Source: JAITWN01 sp964388175
Lineage (GTDB): Bacteria; Pseudomonadota; Gammaproteobacteria; SZUA-140
Direction: 5' to 3'
NCBI GenBank assembly: GCA_964388175.1
Contig: CAYLYS010000004.1
Span: 1-64,000, forward strand
DNA: 64,000 bases
The notes under the pieces were generated by a model that searched no databases, was not told the origin of the DNA, and was given only the letters and a program-made list of their open reading frames with translations. This document shows positions 50,349 to 60,018 of this stretch, in pieces (the first letter of the stretch is position 1; every line of letters starts with the position of its first letter). The translations under genes were made by a program, and so were the position numbers.

Positions 50349-51497
50349 ATGAACATAAGAAAACTTTTCCCCTATTTCAGCCAAGGCATCGTCATCGGCC
50401 TGATCATCGGTCTGGCCGCGATCGCGCTCGGCACACTGCTGGTAGCGAACAAAAGACCGCAGGTCGAATTCCGGGAAAGCGAACGCCGGGAAGCTTCATC
50501 GTCGGCGCTGACCGGCCCTGTTTCCTATGCCGCCGCGGTGGAAATGGCCGCGCCCGCGGTCGTCAACATCCATACCACGAAAACCGTGGCACGCCGCGGC
50601 GCGCTGCCGTTCGAAGACCCCGCCTTCCAACGCTTCTTCGAGGAATTCCTGCCGCGAGAACGCCAGCAGACCAACCTCGGCTCCGGCGTCATCGTCAATG
50701 AGCGCGGCTATATTCTGACCAACAACCACGTCATCGACGGCGCCGATGAAATCCTCGTCGCCCTGCACGACGGCCGCACCGCCCGCGCCAATATCGTCGG
50801 CCGCGATCTGGAAAGCGATCTCGCCGTGCTCAAGATCCCCATGAACGGCCTGCCCACGATCGTACTCGGCGATTCGGAAAGCCTGCGGGTGGGAGACGTC
50901 GTGCTCGCCATCGGCAATCCCTTCGGCGTCGGCCAGACCGTGACCCAGGGCATCGTCAGCGCCACCGGCCGGCACCAGCTCGGCATTTCCACTTTCGAGA
51001 ATTTCATTCAGACCGATGCCGCGATCAACCCCGGCAATTCGGGTGGAGCGCTGATCAATCCCTACGGCGAGATCGTCGGCGTGAATACCGCCATTTTTTC
51101 GCGCAGCGGCGGTTCGCAGGGCATCGGCTTCGCCATCCCCACCAGCATCGCCAAGATCGTCATGACGCAGATCATCGAGCACGGCGAAGCGATACGCGGC
51201 TGGCTCGGCATCGAGATCCAGACCCTGAGCCCCGAGCTGGCGGAGTCGTTCGGCATACCGGACACCTCCGGCCTCATCATTGCCGGCGTACTGCCCGAAG
51301 GCCCGGCGGCGCGCGCGCAGTTGCAGCCCGGCGACGTCATCACGCACATCAACGGCCAGAAAATCGAGGACGCCCGCTTCGCACTCAATCTCATCGCCCA
51401 GACCGTGCCCGGCAGCACCATCAAGCTGCGCGGCATACGCAACGGCAGGGCGATCGAGATCGAAGCGACGGTGAGCAAACGTCCGCAGCCGAGCTGA
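50349..51497 (+). CDS. DegS/AlgW-type periplasmic serine protease
   Basis: A 382-residue HtrA-family protease with an N-terminal membrane anchor (about 13–33), a trypsin-like domain with catalytic His127 (NNHVID), Asp157 (LESDLAVLKI) and Ser231 (GNSGGAL), and one C-terminal PDZ domain (about 285–375). A single PDZ and uncleaved anchor are the DegS/AlgW plan, which starts RseA cleavage in the sigma-E envelope stress pathway. It converges with tatC. Confidence 0.93.
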   Translation: MNIRKLFPYFSQGIVIGLIIGLAAIALGTLLVANKRPQVEFRESERREASSSALTGPVSYAAAVEMAAPAVVNIHTTKTVARRGALPFEDPAFQRFFEEFLPRERQQTNLGSGVIVNERGYILTNNHVIDGADEILVALHDGRTARANIVGRDLESDLAVLKIPMNGLPTIVLGDSESLRVGDVVLAIGNPFGVGQTVTQGIVSATGRHQLGISTFENFIQTDAAINPGNSGGALINPYGEIVGVNTAIFSRSGGSQGIGFAIPTSIAKIVMTQIIEHGEAIRGWLGIEIQTLSPELAESFGIPDTSGLIIAGVLPEGPAARAQLQPGDVITHINGQKIEDARFALNLIAQTVPGSTIKLRGIRNGRAIEIEATVSKRPQPS

Positions 51498-51569
51498 GCG
51501 CAGCCGCGGGAAGGCCAGAGTTTCCTTCCAGCTCACCAAACCCGATCCCCCGATCGATAATCAGGCGAA

Positions 51570-52346
51570 CTAGACCACTCCCTCCTCTTCTTCCTCGTCC
51601 TCCGCGCGCTTGCGCACGTAGAAACGCGACAGCACCACGCCCAGTTCGAACAATAGCCACATCGGAATCGCCAGCAGCGTCTGCGAGATGACATCGGGCG
51701 GCGTGAGCAGCATGCCGACGACGAAAGCACCGACGATGACGTAGGGGCGCTTCGCCACCAGTTGCTGCGGCGTGGTAGCGCCGGCCCATACCAGCACGAT
51801 GGTGATGATCGGCACCTGGAAGGCGATGCCGAAGGCAAAGAAGATGGTCAGCACGAAACTGAGATAGTTGCTGATATCGGTCATCACCGTCACGCCTTCG
51901 GGCGCGATGGCAAGGAAGAAACCGAACACCAGCGGGAAGAGGACGAAATAGGCGAACAGCGCGCCGCCGTAGAACAGCGCGACGCTCGCCACCAGCAGGG
52001 GTAAAGCCAAACGGCGCTCGCTGCGGTACAGACCCGGCGCAATGAAACGCCAGACCTGATGCAGGATGTACGGCATGACGAGAAACACCGCCAGCACCAT
52101 GGTGAATTTGAACGGCACCAGAAACGGCGCCGCGACCTGGGTGGCGATCATCGTGGTGCCCTGCGGCATGCGCTCGATCAGCGGCAGGGCGAGCAGGCTG
52201 TAGAACCGGTTGGCGAACGGCGCCATCAGCAGGAACAGCGCGGTGACCGCCACGATGATGCGCAGAAGCCGCGAGCGCAGCTCCAGCAAGTGGGCCATCA
52301 GCGGCATGTCCGCGCCGCCGGGGGAATGGTTCCGGCTAGCGCCCAC
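51570..52346 (-). CDS. tatC: Sec-independent protein translocase TatC
   Basis: A 258-residue, six-helix protein with the signal-peptide-binding N-terminus LMAHLLELRSRLLR and the conserved FTMVLAVFLVMPYILHQVW segment. The C-terminus is strongly acidic. GTG at 52346 overlaps tatB by 11 bp; an ATG at 52307 gives a shorter N-terminus. Confidence 0.95.
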   Translation of the reverse strand: MGASRNHSPGGADMPLMAHLLELRSRLLRIIVAVTALFLLMAPFANRFYSLLALPLIERMPQGTTMIATQVAAPFLVPFKFTMVLAVFLVMPYILHQVWRFIAPGLYRSERRLALPLLVASVALFYGGALFAYFVLFPLVFGFFLAIAPEGVTVMTDISNYLSFVLTIFFAFGIAFQVPIITIVLVWAGATTPQQLVAKRPYVIVGAFVVGMLLTPPDVISQTLLAIPMWLLFELGVVLSRFYVRKRAEDEEEEEGVV

Positions 52347-52743
52347 TGTCTTCCCGCCGACTGCCGGACGACGGTGCGTCTTGCCGCGAGGATTCTGCCG
52401 CGGCAGCGCCTATTGCAGCGGCGTCCGGCGCGGCAGCACCGCTCTCCCCCGCCTGCCTGCCGCGCGCCGGATCATCGAGCGCATCGATCGATACGGTCGC
52501 GCGCGCCTCTTCCAGCGCCTTGTGCAGCTCGGCGAGTTCGGTCTCGCGCTCGACCAGGCGCTTGATCTCCTCGGCCCGGGCGACTTCGCGGCTGAACTCC
52601 TCCTTGAACTCGCCCGCCACCTTGCGTGCCTGGGAAACCCAGGCGCTGACGCCGCGGATCAAGCCCGGCAATTCCTTCGGGCCGACGACCACCAGCGCCA
52701 CGATGGCGATCAGCACCATCTCCCAAAAACCGATATCGAACAT
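52336..52743 (-). CDS. tatB: Sec-independent protein translocase TatB
   Basis: A 135-residue protein with the short N-terminal helix, hinge Gly-Pro in VVVGPKELPGLIRG and a long amphipathic/charged helix (about 25–90), then an Ala/Ser-rich tail. TatB binds TatC to receive twin-arginine substrates such as ActB1. Confidence 0.95.
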   Translation of the reverse strand: MFDIGFWEMVLIAIVALVVVGPKELPGLIRGVSAWVSQARKVAGEFKEEFSREVARAEEIKRLVERETELAELHKALEEARATVSIDALDDPARGRQAGESGAAAPDAAAIGAAAAESSRQDAPSSGSRREDSGR

Positions 52744-52835
52744 GGATCACTCACTCCGGCGCCGCCGGCGCGGCGCGGAACAGGCCCGCTGCGTGCCATG
52801 CGGCACCAGCGCGCACGGGCGGAACGACGGCGGGA

Positions 52836-53072
52836 TCAGACCTTTTCGTTTTCCTTGGACTCGACCTGACCCTCGATGACACGCTCGGATTTACCGCGCT
52901 CCATCTGTTCCTGGGCCAACTCGGTCTCGTCCTGCCCCGGTTCGCGGACGGAATCGCGAAAGCCCTTGACCGCGCCGCCGAGATCCTTGCCCACGCTGCG
53001 CAGTCTCTTCGTGCCGAACAGCAGCAGCACGATCAGCAGAATGATCAGCAATTGCCAGACGCTAATTCCCAT
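52836..53072 (-). CDS. tatA: Sec-independent protein translocase TatA
   Basis: A 78-residue protein: N-terminal helix (IWQLLIILLIVLLLF-like), the FGTKRL hinge, amphipathic helix GKDLGGAVKGFRDSV and acidic tail. It forms the pore or membrane-thinning oligomer of the Tat system. First of the tatABC run, 78 bp after hisE. Confidence 0.95.
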   Translation of the reverse strand: MGISVWQLLIILLIVLLLFGTKRLRSVGKDLGGAVKGFRDSVREPGQDETELAQEQMERGKSERVIEGQVESKENEKV

Positions 53073-53150
53073 GACTCCGCACCTCTCAAGTGTTCGTCTT
53101 CAATCGCCCCGGCCACCGTGCCGTCGGCGTGCAGCCCGCGTACGGACCGG

Positions 53151-53468
53151 CTAGCGCCGGCGCGCCGCCTTTTCCTCGATGCCGGATTGCCCGAAACGCG
53201 TGGCGAGTTCGGCGAGAACCTGCTCCGGACCGAGCCCGCGGCGGGCGAGCATGACCAGCGTATGGAACCACAGATCCGCCGCCTCATGAACGAGTGCGCG
53301 ATCGTCGTTACCCATCGCGGCGATGATGAATTCGCTCGCCTCCTCGCCGACCTTCTTCAGGACCGCCTCAGGTCCCTTGGCATACAGTCCGGCGACATAC
53401 GAGGTCTGCGGATCGGCGCCCTTGCGCTGCTCCAGCACCGCCGCCAGGTCTTTCAGCACTTCGTCCAT
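53151..53468 (-). CDS. hisE: Phosphoribosyl-ATP pyrophosphatase
   Basis: A 105-residue alpha-helical MazG-like enzyme (histidine step 2): SYVAGLYAKGPEAVLKKVGEEASEFIIAA and LVHEAADLWFHTLVML hold the Glu/Asp metal ligands. Stand-alone HisE, not fused to HisI. Confidence 0.95.
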   Translation of the reverse strand: MDEVLKDLAAVLEQRKGADPQTSYVAGLYAKGPEAVLKKVGEEASEFIIAAMGNDDRALVHEAADLWFHTLVMLARRGLGPEQVLAELATRFGQSGIEEKAARRR

Positions 53469-53476
53469 ATGATTTC

Positions 53477-53512
53477 CCAGTACCGCTGCCAGTGCCGCTG
53501 TGGATACAGGAG
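53477..53512. repeat. 12-bp tandem repeat upstream of hisE
   Basis: CCAGTACCGCTG (53477–53488) and CCAGTGCCGCTG (53489–53500) are adjacent and differ at one base; 53501–53512 (TGGATACAGGAG) may be a decayed third unit. They lie in the 57-bp gap between hisI and hisE. Confidence 0.75.
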
Positions 53513-53525
53513 ATCTTATCGCGTT

Positions 53526-53933
53526 TCAGCGCTCCGGAGCACCATATATGTCCGCCGGATCCTTCAGCACCGGATCGACGACCTGCCAGCCGTCCTCTCC
53601 CAAGCGGCGGTAGAGACAGCTTTCACGCCCAGTATGGCAGGCAACGCCGCCATGCTGGTCGATCATCAGCAGGATCACGTCGCCGTCGCAGTCGAGGCGG
53701 ATCTCATGCACCTGCTGCACGTGGCCGGACTCCTCGCCTTTGCGCCACAGCCGGGCGCGCGAGCGCGACCAGTACACCGCCCGGCCGCTCGCCACCGTTT
53801 CGAGCAGCGCATCCCGGTTCATCCATGCCACCATCAGCACCCGGCCGCTGCGATGATCCTGGGCAACCGCGGTCACCAGTCCGTCGGCATTCCAGCGCAC
53901 CTCATCCAGCCATCGCTCGCTCATCGTCGGCAC
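53526..53933 (-). CDS. hisI: Phosphoribosyl-AMP cyclohydrolase
   Basis: A 135-residue zinc enzyme (histidine step 3). Motifs: LMVAWMNRDAL, YWSRSRARLWRKGEESGHVQ, the metal-binding LDCDGDVILLMIDQHGGVACHTGRESCLYR. The stand-alone form precedes hisE in transcription. Confidence 0.96.
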   Translation of the reverse strand: MPTMSERWLDEVRWNADGLVTAVAQDHRSGRVLMVAWMNRDALLETVASGRAVYWSRSRARLWRKGEESGHVQQVHEIRLDCDGDVILLMIDQHGGVACHTGRESCLYRRLGEDGWQVVDPVLKDPADIYGAPER

Positions 53934-53944
53934 GGCATGCGTCC

Positions 53945-54736
<792 letters not shown>

Positions 54737-54747
54737 GTTGCCGGATC

Positions 54748-55482
54748 TCAGCCGCGGCCGTCGACGTAGCGCCGGGCTTCGGCGAAATCGAGCCGGCCTT
54801 CGTAGAGCGCGCGCCCGAGCACCGCGCCCATCACGCCCTCGCCCTCCACCGTACACAGCGCCTCGATGTCGCCCATGCCGGCGATGCCGCCCGAGGCGAT
54901 GATCGGAATGCGCACCGAACGCGCCAGCCGCACCGTCGCATCGACATTGACGCCGCTCAGCATGCCGTCGCGACTGATGTCGGTATAAATGATGGCCGAT
55001 ACGCCGTCGCGCTCGAAATGCTGGGCGATATCGATGACGTCGTGATTGGACAACTTGGACCAGCCATCGATCGCCACCTTGCCGTCGCGGGCATCAAGGG
55101 CGACGATGATATGGCCGGGAAACGATACCGCCGCATCGGCGACGAAGTGCGGCTCATTGACCGCCGTGGTGCCGATGATGACGAAACTGACGCCATTGTC
55201 GAGATAGGTTTCGATCGCCTCATCGTCGCGAATGCCGCCGCCGACCTGCAGCGGTACGTCGGGATAGGCATCGACGATGTCGCGGATCACCCGCGCATTG
55301 ATCGGCCGGCCGGCGGTGGCGCCGTTCAGGTCGACGATGTGCAGGCGCTGCGCGCCCGCCTCGACCCAGCGCCCGGCGGTCGCCACCGGATCGTCGGAAA
55401 ACACTGTCGAATCGTCCATCCTGCCCTGGCGCAAACGCACGCACTGCCCGTCCTTGATATCGATCGCTGGTATCAGCAGCAT
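54748..55482 (-). CDS. hisA: 1-(5-phosphoribosyl)-5-[(5-phosphoribosylamino)methylideneamino]imidazole-4-carboxamide isomerase
   Basis: A 244-residue TIM barrel: MLLIPAIDIKDGQCVRLRQG (catalytic Asp), VGGGIRDDEAI, DISRDGMLSGVN and ASGGIAGMGDI. Histidine step 4. It lies 11 bp before hisF. Confidence 0.97.
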   Translation of the reverse strand: MLLIPAIDIKDGQCVRLRQGRMDDSTVFSDDPVATAGRWVEAGAQRLHIVDLNGATAGRPINARVIRDIVDAYPDVPLQVGGGIRDDEAIETYLDNGVSFVIIGTTAVNEPHFVADAAVSFPGHIIVALDARDGKVAIDGWSKLSNHDVIDIAQHFERDGVSAIIYTDISRDGMLSGVNVDATVRLARSVRIPIIASGGIAGMGDIEALCTVEGEGVMGAVLGRALYEGRLDFAEARRYVDGRG

Positions 55483-55536
55483 GACCTTACCTCATTACAA
55501 ATGTGTGTAATTCCGTCGCTGTACGATACGCCGGGC

Positions 55537-56181
55537 TCAGGCACTGCCGTCCCAGCGGATGAAGTTCGACAGCAATGTGAGGCCGGCGCGCTGGCTTTTC
55601 TCCGGGTGGAACTGCACCGCGAAGACATGTCCGGCGGCGACGGCGGATGCAAAGCGAACGCCGTAATCGGTGCTGCCGGCGACCACGTCCGCGGTGGCCG
55701 GCTTCACATAGTAGCTGTGGACAAAATAGAAATGGCTGTCCTGCGGCACACTTTCCCACAGCGGATGCACCACGGTCTGGCACACCCGGTTCCAGCCCAT
55801 GTGCGGCACCTTCAGCGCCGGCTCTCCCGCCGCGGGGGCGGTGACGGGGAAACGCGGGACTTCGCCGGCGATGATGCCGAGCCCGGGCGTTCCGCCGTTT
55901 TCCTCACTGTGATCCATGAGCGCCTGCATGCCCAGGCAAATGCCGAGAAAGGGGCGGGTGGCCGCCGCCTCGCGCACCGCATCGATCAGGTCGAGCCGGC
56001 GCAATTCCGCCATGCAATCGCGCAGCGCGCCGACGCCCGGCAGCACCACGCGGTCGGCAGCCAGCACGCTCGCACCGTCGCTGGCGACACGGATGCGCGC
56101 ATCGCCGCTCACGTGCTCCAGCGCCTTGCACACGGAACGGATGTTGCCCATTCCGTAGTCGATGACTACTACCGTCGTCAT
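55537..56181 (-). CDS. hisH: Imidazole glycerol phosphate synthase glutaminase subunit HisH
   Basis: A 214-residue class I amidotransferase: VVIDYGMGNIRSVCKALE, VLPGVGALRDCM, nucleophile LGICLGMQALMD, and the His–Glu pair in AVQFHPEKSQ. It feeds ammonia to HisF. Confidence 0.97.
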   Translation of the reverse strand: MTTVVVIDYGMGNIRSVCKALEHVSGDARIRVASDGASVLAADRVVLPGVGALRDCMAELRRLDLIDAVREAAATRPFLGICLGMQALMDHSEENGGTPGLGIIAGEVPRFPVTAPAAGEPALKVPHMGWNRVCQTVVHPLWESVPQDSHFYFVHSYYVKPATADVVAGSTDYGVRFASAVAAGHVFAVQFHPEKSQRAGLTLLSNFIRWDGSA

Positions 56182-56224
56182 ACAGCTGTTGCCATGGTGC
56201 GGGGTCGAAACGGAAATACTGGAT

Positions 56225-56821
56225 TCAGAGACTGCCCTTGGTCGACGGCAGGATACCCTGCCCGCGCGGATCCGCCTCTACCGCCGCGCGCAAGGCGCGC
56301 CCGAATGCCTTGAAGATCGTTTCGGCGATGTGATGGACATTGATCCCGCGCAGGCAATCGATATGAACGGTGGCCAAGGCGTGATTGGTGAACGCACGGA
56401 AGAATTCCTGGAACAGATCGACGTCCATATTGCCGACCTGGGCACGGGGGAAGACCACGTGATATTCCAGCCCGGGGCGGCCGGACAGATCGATCACCAC
56501 GCGCGACAGCGCCTCGTCGAGCGGCACATAGGCATGGCCGTAGCGACGGACGCCTTCCTTGCTGCCGAGCGCGCGCGCCACCGCCTGGCCGAGCACGATG
56601 CCGACGTCTTCCACGGTATGGTGGTCGTCGATGTGCACGTCACCCACGGCATGCACGGTGATGTCGATCATGCCGTGGCGGGCGATCTGTTCCAGCATGT
56701 GGTTGAGAAAGGGTACCGGGGTCTGGAAATCCGCCTGTCCGGTACCATCGAGATTGATCTCGATACGTACGTCGGTCTCTCTCGTCTTGCGGTCGACAAC
56801 CGCCCTGCGGTCTTGCATCAC
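56225..56821 (-). CDS. hisB: Imidazoleglycerol-phosphate dehydratase
   Basis: A 198-residue manganese enzyme (histidine step 7) with metal motifs PFLNHMLEQIARHG, IDDHHTVEDVGI and VEAFFKA-type C-terminal segment HHIAETIFKAFGRALR. Mono-functional: no HisN phosphatase domain. Confidence 0.97.
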   Translation of the reverse strand: MMQDRRAVVDRKTRETDVRIEINLDGTGQADFQTPVPFLNHMLEQIARHGMIDITVHAVGDVHIDDHHTVEDVGIVLGQAVARALGSKEGVRRYGHAYVPLDEALSRVVIDLSGRPGLEYHVVFPRAQVGNMDVDLFQEFFRAFTNHALATVHIDCLRGINVHHIAETIFKAFGRALRAAVEADPRGQGILPSTKGSL

Positions 56822-56879
56822 CCCTCCGAAGTCAGGTTCTTATGATCTCACAAGCGCCGGCCGCGCGCCTAGGGTCAAT

Positions 56880-56901
56880 CCCCTCTATCCCAATAGAGGG
56901 G
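56880..56901 (-). other. Hairpin between hisC and hisB
   Basis: CCCCTCTAT (56880–56888) and ATAGAGGGG (56893–56901) form a perfect 9-bp stem with a 4-base loop in the 118-bp hisC–hisB gap. No T-run follows on the minus strand; it may be an mRNA processing or stability element. Confidence 0.6.
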
Positions 56902-56939
56902 ACCGCCTCTGCTATCCCGCCGTTCGGGACGTGCACGCC

Positions 56940-58049
56940 TCAGCCTTCCCGCAGCGCCTCGTCCAGCGCGGTGAGAAACGCCGCGTTCTCCTCCGGCGCC
57001 CCCACCGTCACCCGCAGGCAATCGGCGAGGCTGGCGCTGCGGCCGAGATTCTTGATCAGCACGCCGCGCGCGGACAATCCGGCGAAGACCCGCTCCCCCG
57101 TCCCGGCGGGGACGCGGAAGAAAATGAAGTTGGCATGGCTCGGCAATACCTTGAGCCCGGGCCGGGCGCACAGGGCCCGGTACAGCTGTTCGCGATCGGC
57201 GCGGATGCGCGCCGCCTGCGTCTCGAGCATCTCGCGGTGCTCGAGCGCGAAACGCGCGCTCACCTGGGTCAGCACATTGATGTTGTAGGGCAGACGGATC
57301 TTGTCGATCTCGGCGATCAGGGACGGATGGCCGGCAAGCAAACCGAGACGCAACCCCGCCAGACCCATCTTGGACAGCGTGCGCAGAATCAGCAGCTGCG
57401 GATAATCGCGCAGCCAGGGCATCATCGTCGTCCCCGAAAACGACTGATAGGCTTCGTCCACCACCACCAGCCCCGGCGCCGCTTCGATCACGCGCCGCAC
57501 GGCGTCGGCATCGAACAGGCAGCCGCTCGGATTATTGGGATAGTCGAGCAGGATCACGGCCGGCCGGTGCGCCGCGATCGCCGCCAGCATGGCATCGACG
57601 TCGAGACTGAAATCCTCCGCACGCAGGGGCACGCCGATGAACTCAAGCCCGGCGAAGCACGAGATCATGCGATACATGCTGAATGCCGGATCCGGCGCCA
57701 GCGCCTTGCGCCCCGGCCCGGCGAGCGCGAGCGCGATCATCTGGATGAGTTCATCGGACCCGTTGCCGAGCATGATCTCCGACCCCGCCGGCACCGCGCA
57801 AAAATCACGCAGACTGGCCATGAGCTGCTGCGGCGCGGGATCCGGATAGCGGTTCAGGCTGACGTCGCGCAGCGCCGCCAGCCATTCCTCCACTACCTCG
57901 TCGGGCCAGACATAGGGATTTTCCATGGCATCCAGCTTGATCAGCCCGGCGGCGGGCGCCACATGATAAGCGTTGAGCGCACGGATCTCGGGCCGTATCC
58001 AACGGGTGATACGCTCCTGCAAGGACAATACGGCGTTATCTGCGGACAT
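56940..58049 (-). CDS. hisC: Histidinol-phosphate aminotransferase
   Basis: A 369-residue PLP-dependent class II aminotransferase: GNGSDELIQMI, LLDYPNNPSGCL, VVDEAYQSFSG and the Schiff-base lysine in LRTLSKMGLAGLRLG. I choose the ATG at 58049 (MSADNAV); in-frame ATGs at 58085 and 58088 overlap the hisD stop and lack an SD. Confidence 0.95.
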   Translation of the reverse strand: MSADNAVLSLQERITRWIRPEIRALNAYHVAPAAGLIKLDAMENPYVWPDEVVEEWLAALRDVSLNRYPDPAPQQLMASLRDFCAVPAGSEIMLGNGSDELIQMIALALAGPGRKALAPDPAFSMYRMISCFAGLEFIGVPLRAEDFSLDVDAMLAAIAAHRPAVILLDYPNNPSGCLFDADAVRRVIEAAPGLVVVDEAYQSFSGTTMMPWLRDYPQLLILRTLSKMGLAGLRLGLLAGHPSLIAEIDKIRLPYNINVLTQVSARFALEHREMLETQAARIRADREQLYRALCARPGLKVLPSHANFIFFRVPAGTGERVFAGLSARGVLIKNLGRSASLADCLRVTVGAPEENAAFLTALDEALREG

Positions 58050-58071
58050 GTCGGCACCGGCTCCCGTGCGC

Positions 58072-59379
58072 TCAGGATGCTGCATCATCGACGCGGTACT
58101 CGGCGGACCGGGCGTGCGCCGTCAAGCCCTCACAGCGCGCGAGTGCGGCGGCGGTCACGCCGAGCGCGGCGGCGCCCTGGCGCGTGCACATGATCAGGCT
58201 GGAGCGCTTCTGGAAATCGTACACGCCGAGCGGCGAGGAAAAACGCGCCGTGCGCGAGGTCGGCAGCACGTGGTTCGGGCCGGCGATGTAGTCGCCGATC
58301 GCCTCCGCCGTGTAGCGGCCGAGGAAGATCGCGCCGGCATGGCGGACCTTGCGCGCGAGCGCCTGCGGATCGGCGACCGACAGTTCCAGATGCTCGGGGG
58401 CGATCAGATTGATCACCTCGGCGGCATCGTCGAGATCGCGCACGTGGATGAAGGCGGCGCGGCGCGACATCGAGGTCTCGATGATCGCGCGGCGCTCCAT
58501 TGTCGGCAGCAAACGGGCGATGCTCTCCTGCACGCGGTCGAGATAGGCCGCATCGGGACAAACGAGAATCGACTGCGCATCCTCATCGTGCTCGGCCTGG
58601 GAGAACAGGTCCATCGCCACCCAGTCGGGCGGCGTTTCGCCGTCGCATACCACGAGGATTTCCGAAGGCCCGGCGATCATGTCGATGCCGACGGCGCCGT
58701 AGACCATGCCCTTGGCGGTGGCGACGTAGATATTGCCCGGACCGACGATCTTGTCCACGCGTGGGATCGTTTCCGTGCCGTAGGCGAGCGCGGCCACCGC
58801 CTGCGCGCCGCCGACGGCGAACACGCGATCGACGTCAGCAATCACCGCGGCGGCGAGCACCAGCTCATTGATCGTGCCATCCGGCGTCGGCACCACCATG
58901 ATCAGTTCGGGCACGCCCGCCACCTTGGCCGGGATCGCATTCATGATCACGGTGGAGGGATAGGCGGCCTTGCCGCCGGGGACGTACAGGCCGACGCGAT
59001 CGAGCGGCGTCACCTGCTGCCCGAGCAGGGTGCCGTCGGCCTCGGTGTAGGACCAGGAATCGACCTTCTGATGTTCGTGATAGGCACGCACCCGCGCCGC
59101 TGCGTATTCGATCGCGGCGCGCTGATCCTGCGCAATGGCGGCCAGCGCCTGCTGCAGACGGCTGCGGGGAATCTCCAACTGCGCGACGCTCGCTGCCTCC
59201 ACGCGATCGAAGCGACGCGTGTATTCCAGCACCGCCGCATCACCGCGCGCGCGCACGTCGGCGAGTATGCCGCGGACACGCTCGTTCACCTCGGCGTCGG
59301 AGGTCGATTCCCATGCCAGCAAGGCATCGAGCTCGGCGCGGAAACCGGCCGCGCGGCTATCCAGACGGCGTATTCTCAT
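58072..59379 (-). CDS. hisD: Histidinol dehydrogenase
   Basis: A 435-residue zinc enzyme for the last two histidine steps. Motifs: GLYVPGGKAAYPSTVIMNAIPA, IAGPSEILVV, DLFSQAEHDEDAQSILV, and the C-terminal IAGPNHVLPTSRTARFSSPLGV. It overlaps hisG by 4 bp. Confidence 0.97.
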   Translation of the reverse strand: MRIRRLDSRAAGFRAELDALLAWESTSDAEVNERVRGILADVRARGDAAVLEYTRRFDRVEAASVAQLEIPRSRLQQALAAIAQDQRAAIEYAAARVRAYHEHQKVDSWSYTEADGTLLGQQVTPLDRVGLYVPGGKAAYPSTVIMNAIPAKVAGVPELIMVVPTPDGTINELVLAAAVIADVDRVFAVGGAQAVAALAYGTETIPRVDKIVGPGNIYVATAKGMVYGAVGIDMIAGPSEILVVCDGETPPDWVAMDLFSQAEHDEDAQSILVCPDAAYLDRVQESIARLLPTMERRAIIETSMSRRAAFIHVRDLDDAAEVINLIAPEHLELSVADPQALARKVRHAGAIFLGRYTAEAIGDYIAGPNHVLPTSRTARFSSPLGVYDFQKRSSLIMCTRQGAAALGVTAAALARCEGLTAHARSAEYRVDDAAS

Positions 59380-60014
59380 GAGGGCACCACTTCGGCGATG
59401 AGCCGGATCAGTTCCTTTATTTTTTCATGTTTCATTTTCATCGCGGCCTTGTTGACGATGAGCCGGGAGCTGATTTCCATGATCGTTTCCAGCGGTTCGA
59501 GACCATTGGCGCGCAGCGTGTTGCCGGTATCGACCAGATCGACGATACGGTCGGCAAGGCCGACCAGCGGCGCCAGCTCCATGGAGCCGTAGAGCTTCAC
59601 GAGTTCGACCTGCTCGCCGCGCGCGGCGAAGTAACGCCGCGCCGTTTCCACGTATTTGGTCGCGATGCGCATGCGTACGCCGGGCCCCGGCGCGGTCACC
59701 GGTCCCGCCACCATCAGGCGGCAACGCGCGATGTTCAGATCGAGCGGCTCGTAGAGCCCGTCCCCGCCGTATTCCATCAGCACGTCCTTGCCCGCGATGC
59801 CGATGTCTGCCGCGCCGTACTCGACGAAAGTCGGCACATCCGCCGCGCGGATCACCACCAGCCGCACGTCCTCGCGCGAGGTTTCCAGGATCAGCTTGCG
59901 GCTGGTTTCGGGATCCTCGCGCGGCACGATGCCGGCGTGGGCCAGCAGCGGCATCGCTTCCTTGAAGATGCGCCCCTTGGATACGGCGATGCTGATCGCG
60001 CTGTGATGCGTCAT
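59376..60014 (-). CDS. hisG: ATP phosphoribosyltransferase, short form
   Basis: A 212-residue HisG lacking the C-terminal ACT-like regulatory domain. Motifs: AISIAVSKGRIFKEAMPLL, YGAADIGIAGKDVL, and the PRPP site DLVDTGNTLRANGL. Short-form HisG works with HisZ as an octameric complex; hisZ is not in this window and would be expected elsewhere (often near purA/hflC). Confidence 0.96.
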   Translation of the reverse strand: MTHHSAISIAVSKGRIFKEAMPLLAHAGIVPREDPETSRKLILETSREDVRLVVIRAADVPTFVEYGAADIGIAGKDVLMEYGGDGLYEPLDLNIARCRLMVAGPVTAPGPGVRMRIATKYVETARRYFAARGEQVELVKLYGSMELAPLVGLADRIVDLVDTGNTLRANGLEPLETIMEISSRLIVNKAAMKMKHEKIKELIRLIAEVVPS

Positions 60015-60018
60015 CGGT

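Noticed and set aside
51498..51569. GGAAGG/CCTTCC inverted repeat between degS and tatC as a bidirectional terminator
   Set aside because: Only six base pairs with a nine-base loop and no T-run on either strand; too weak to call.
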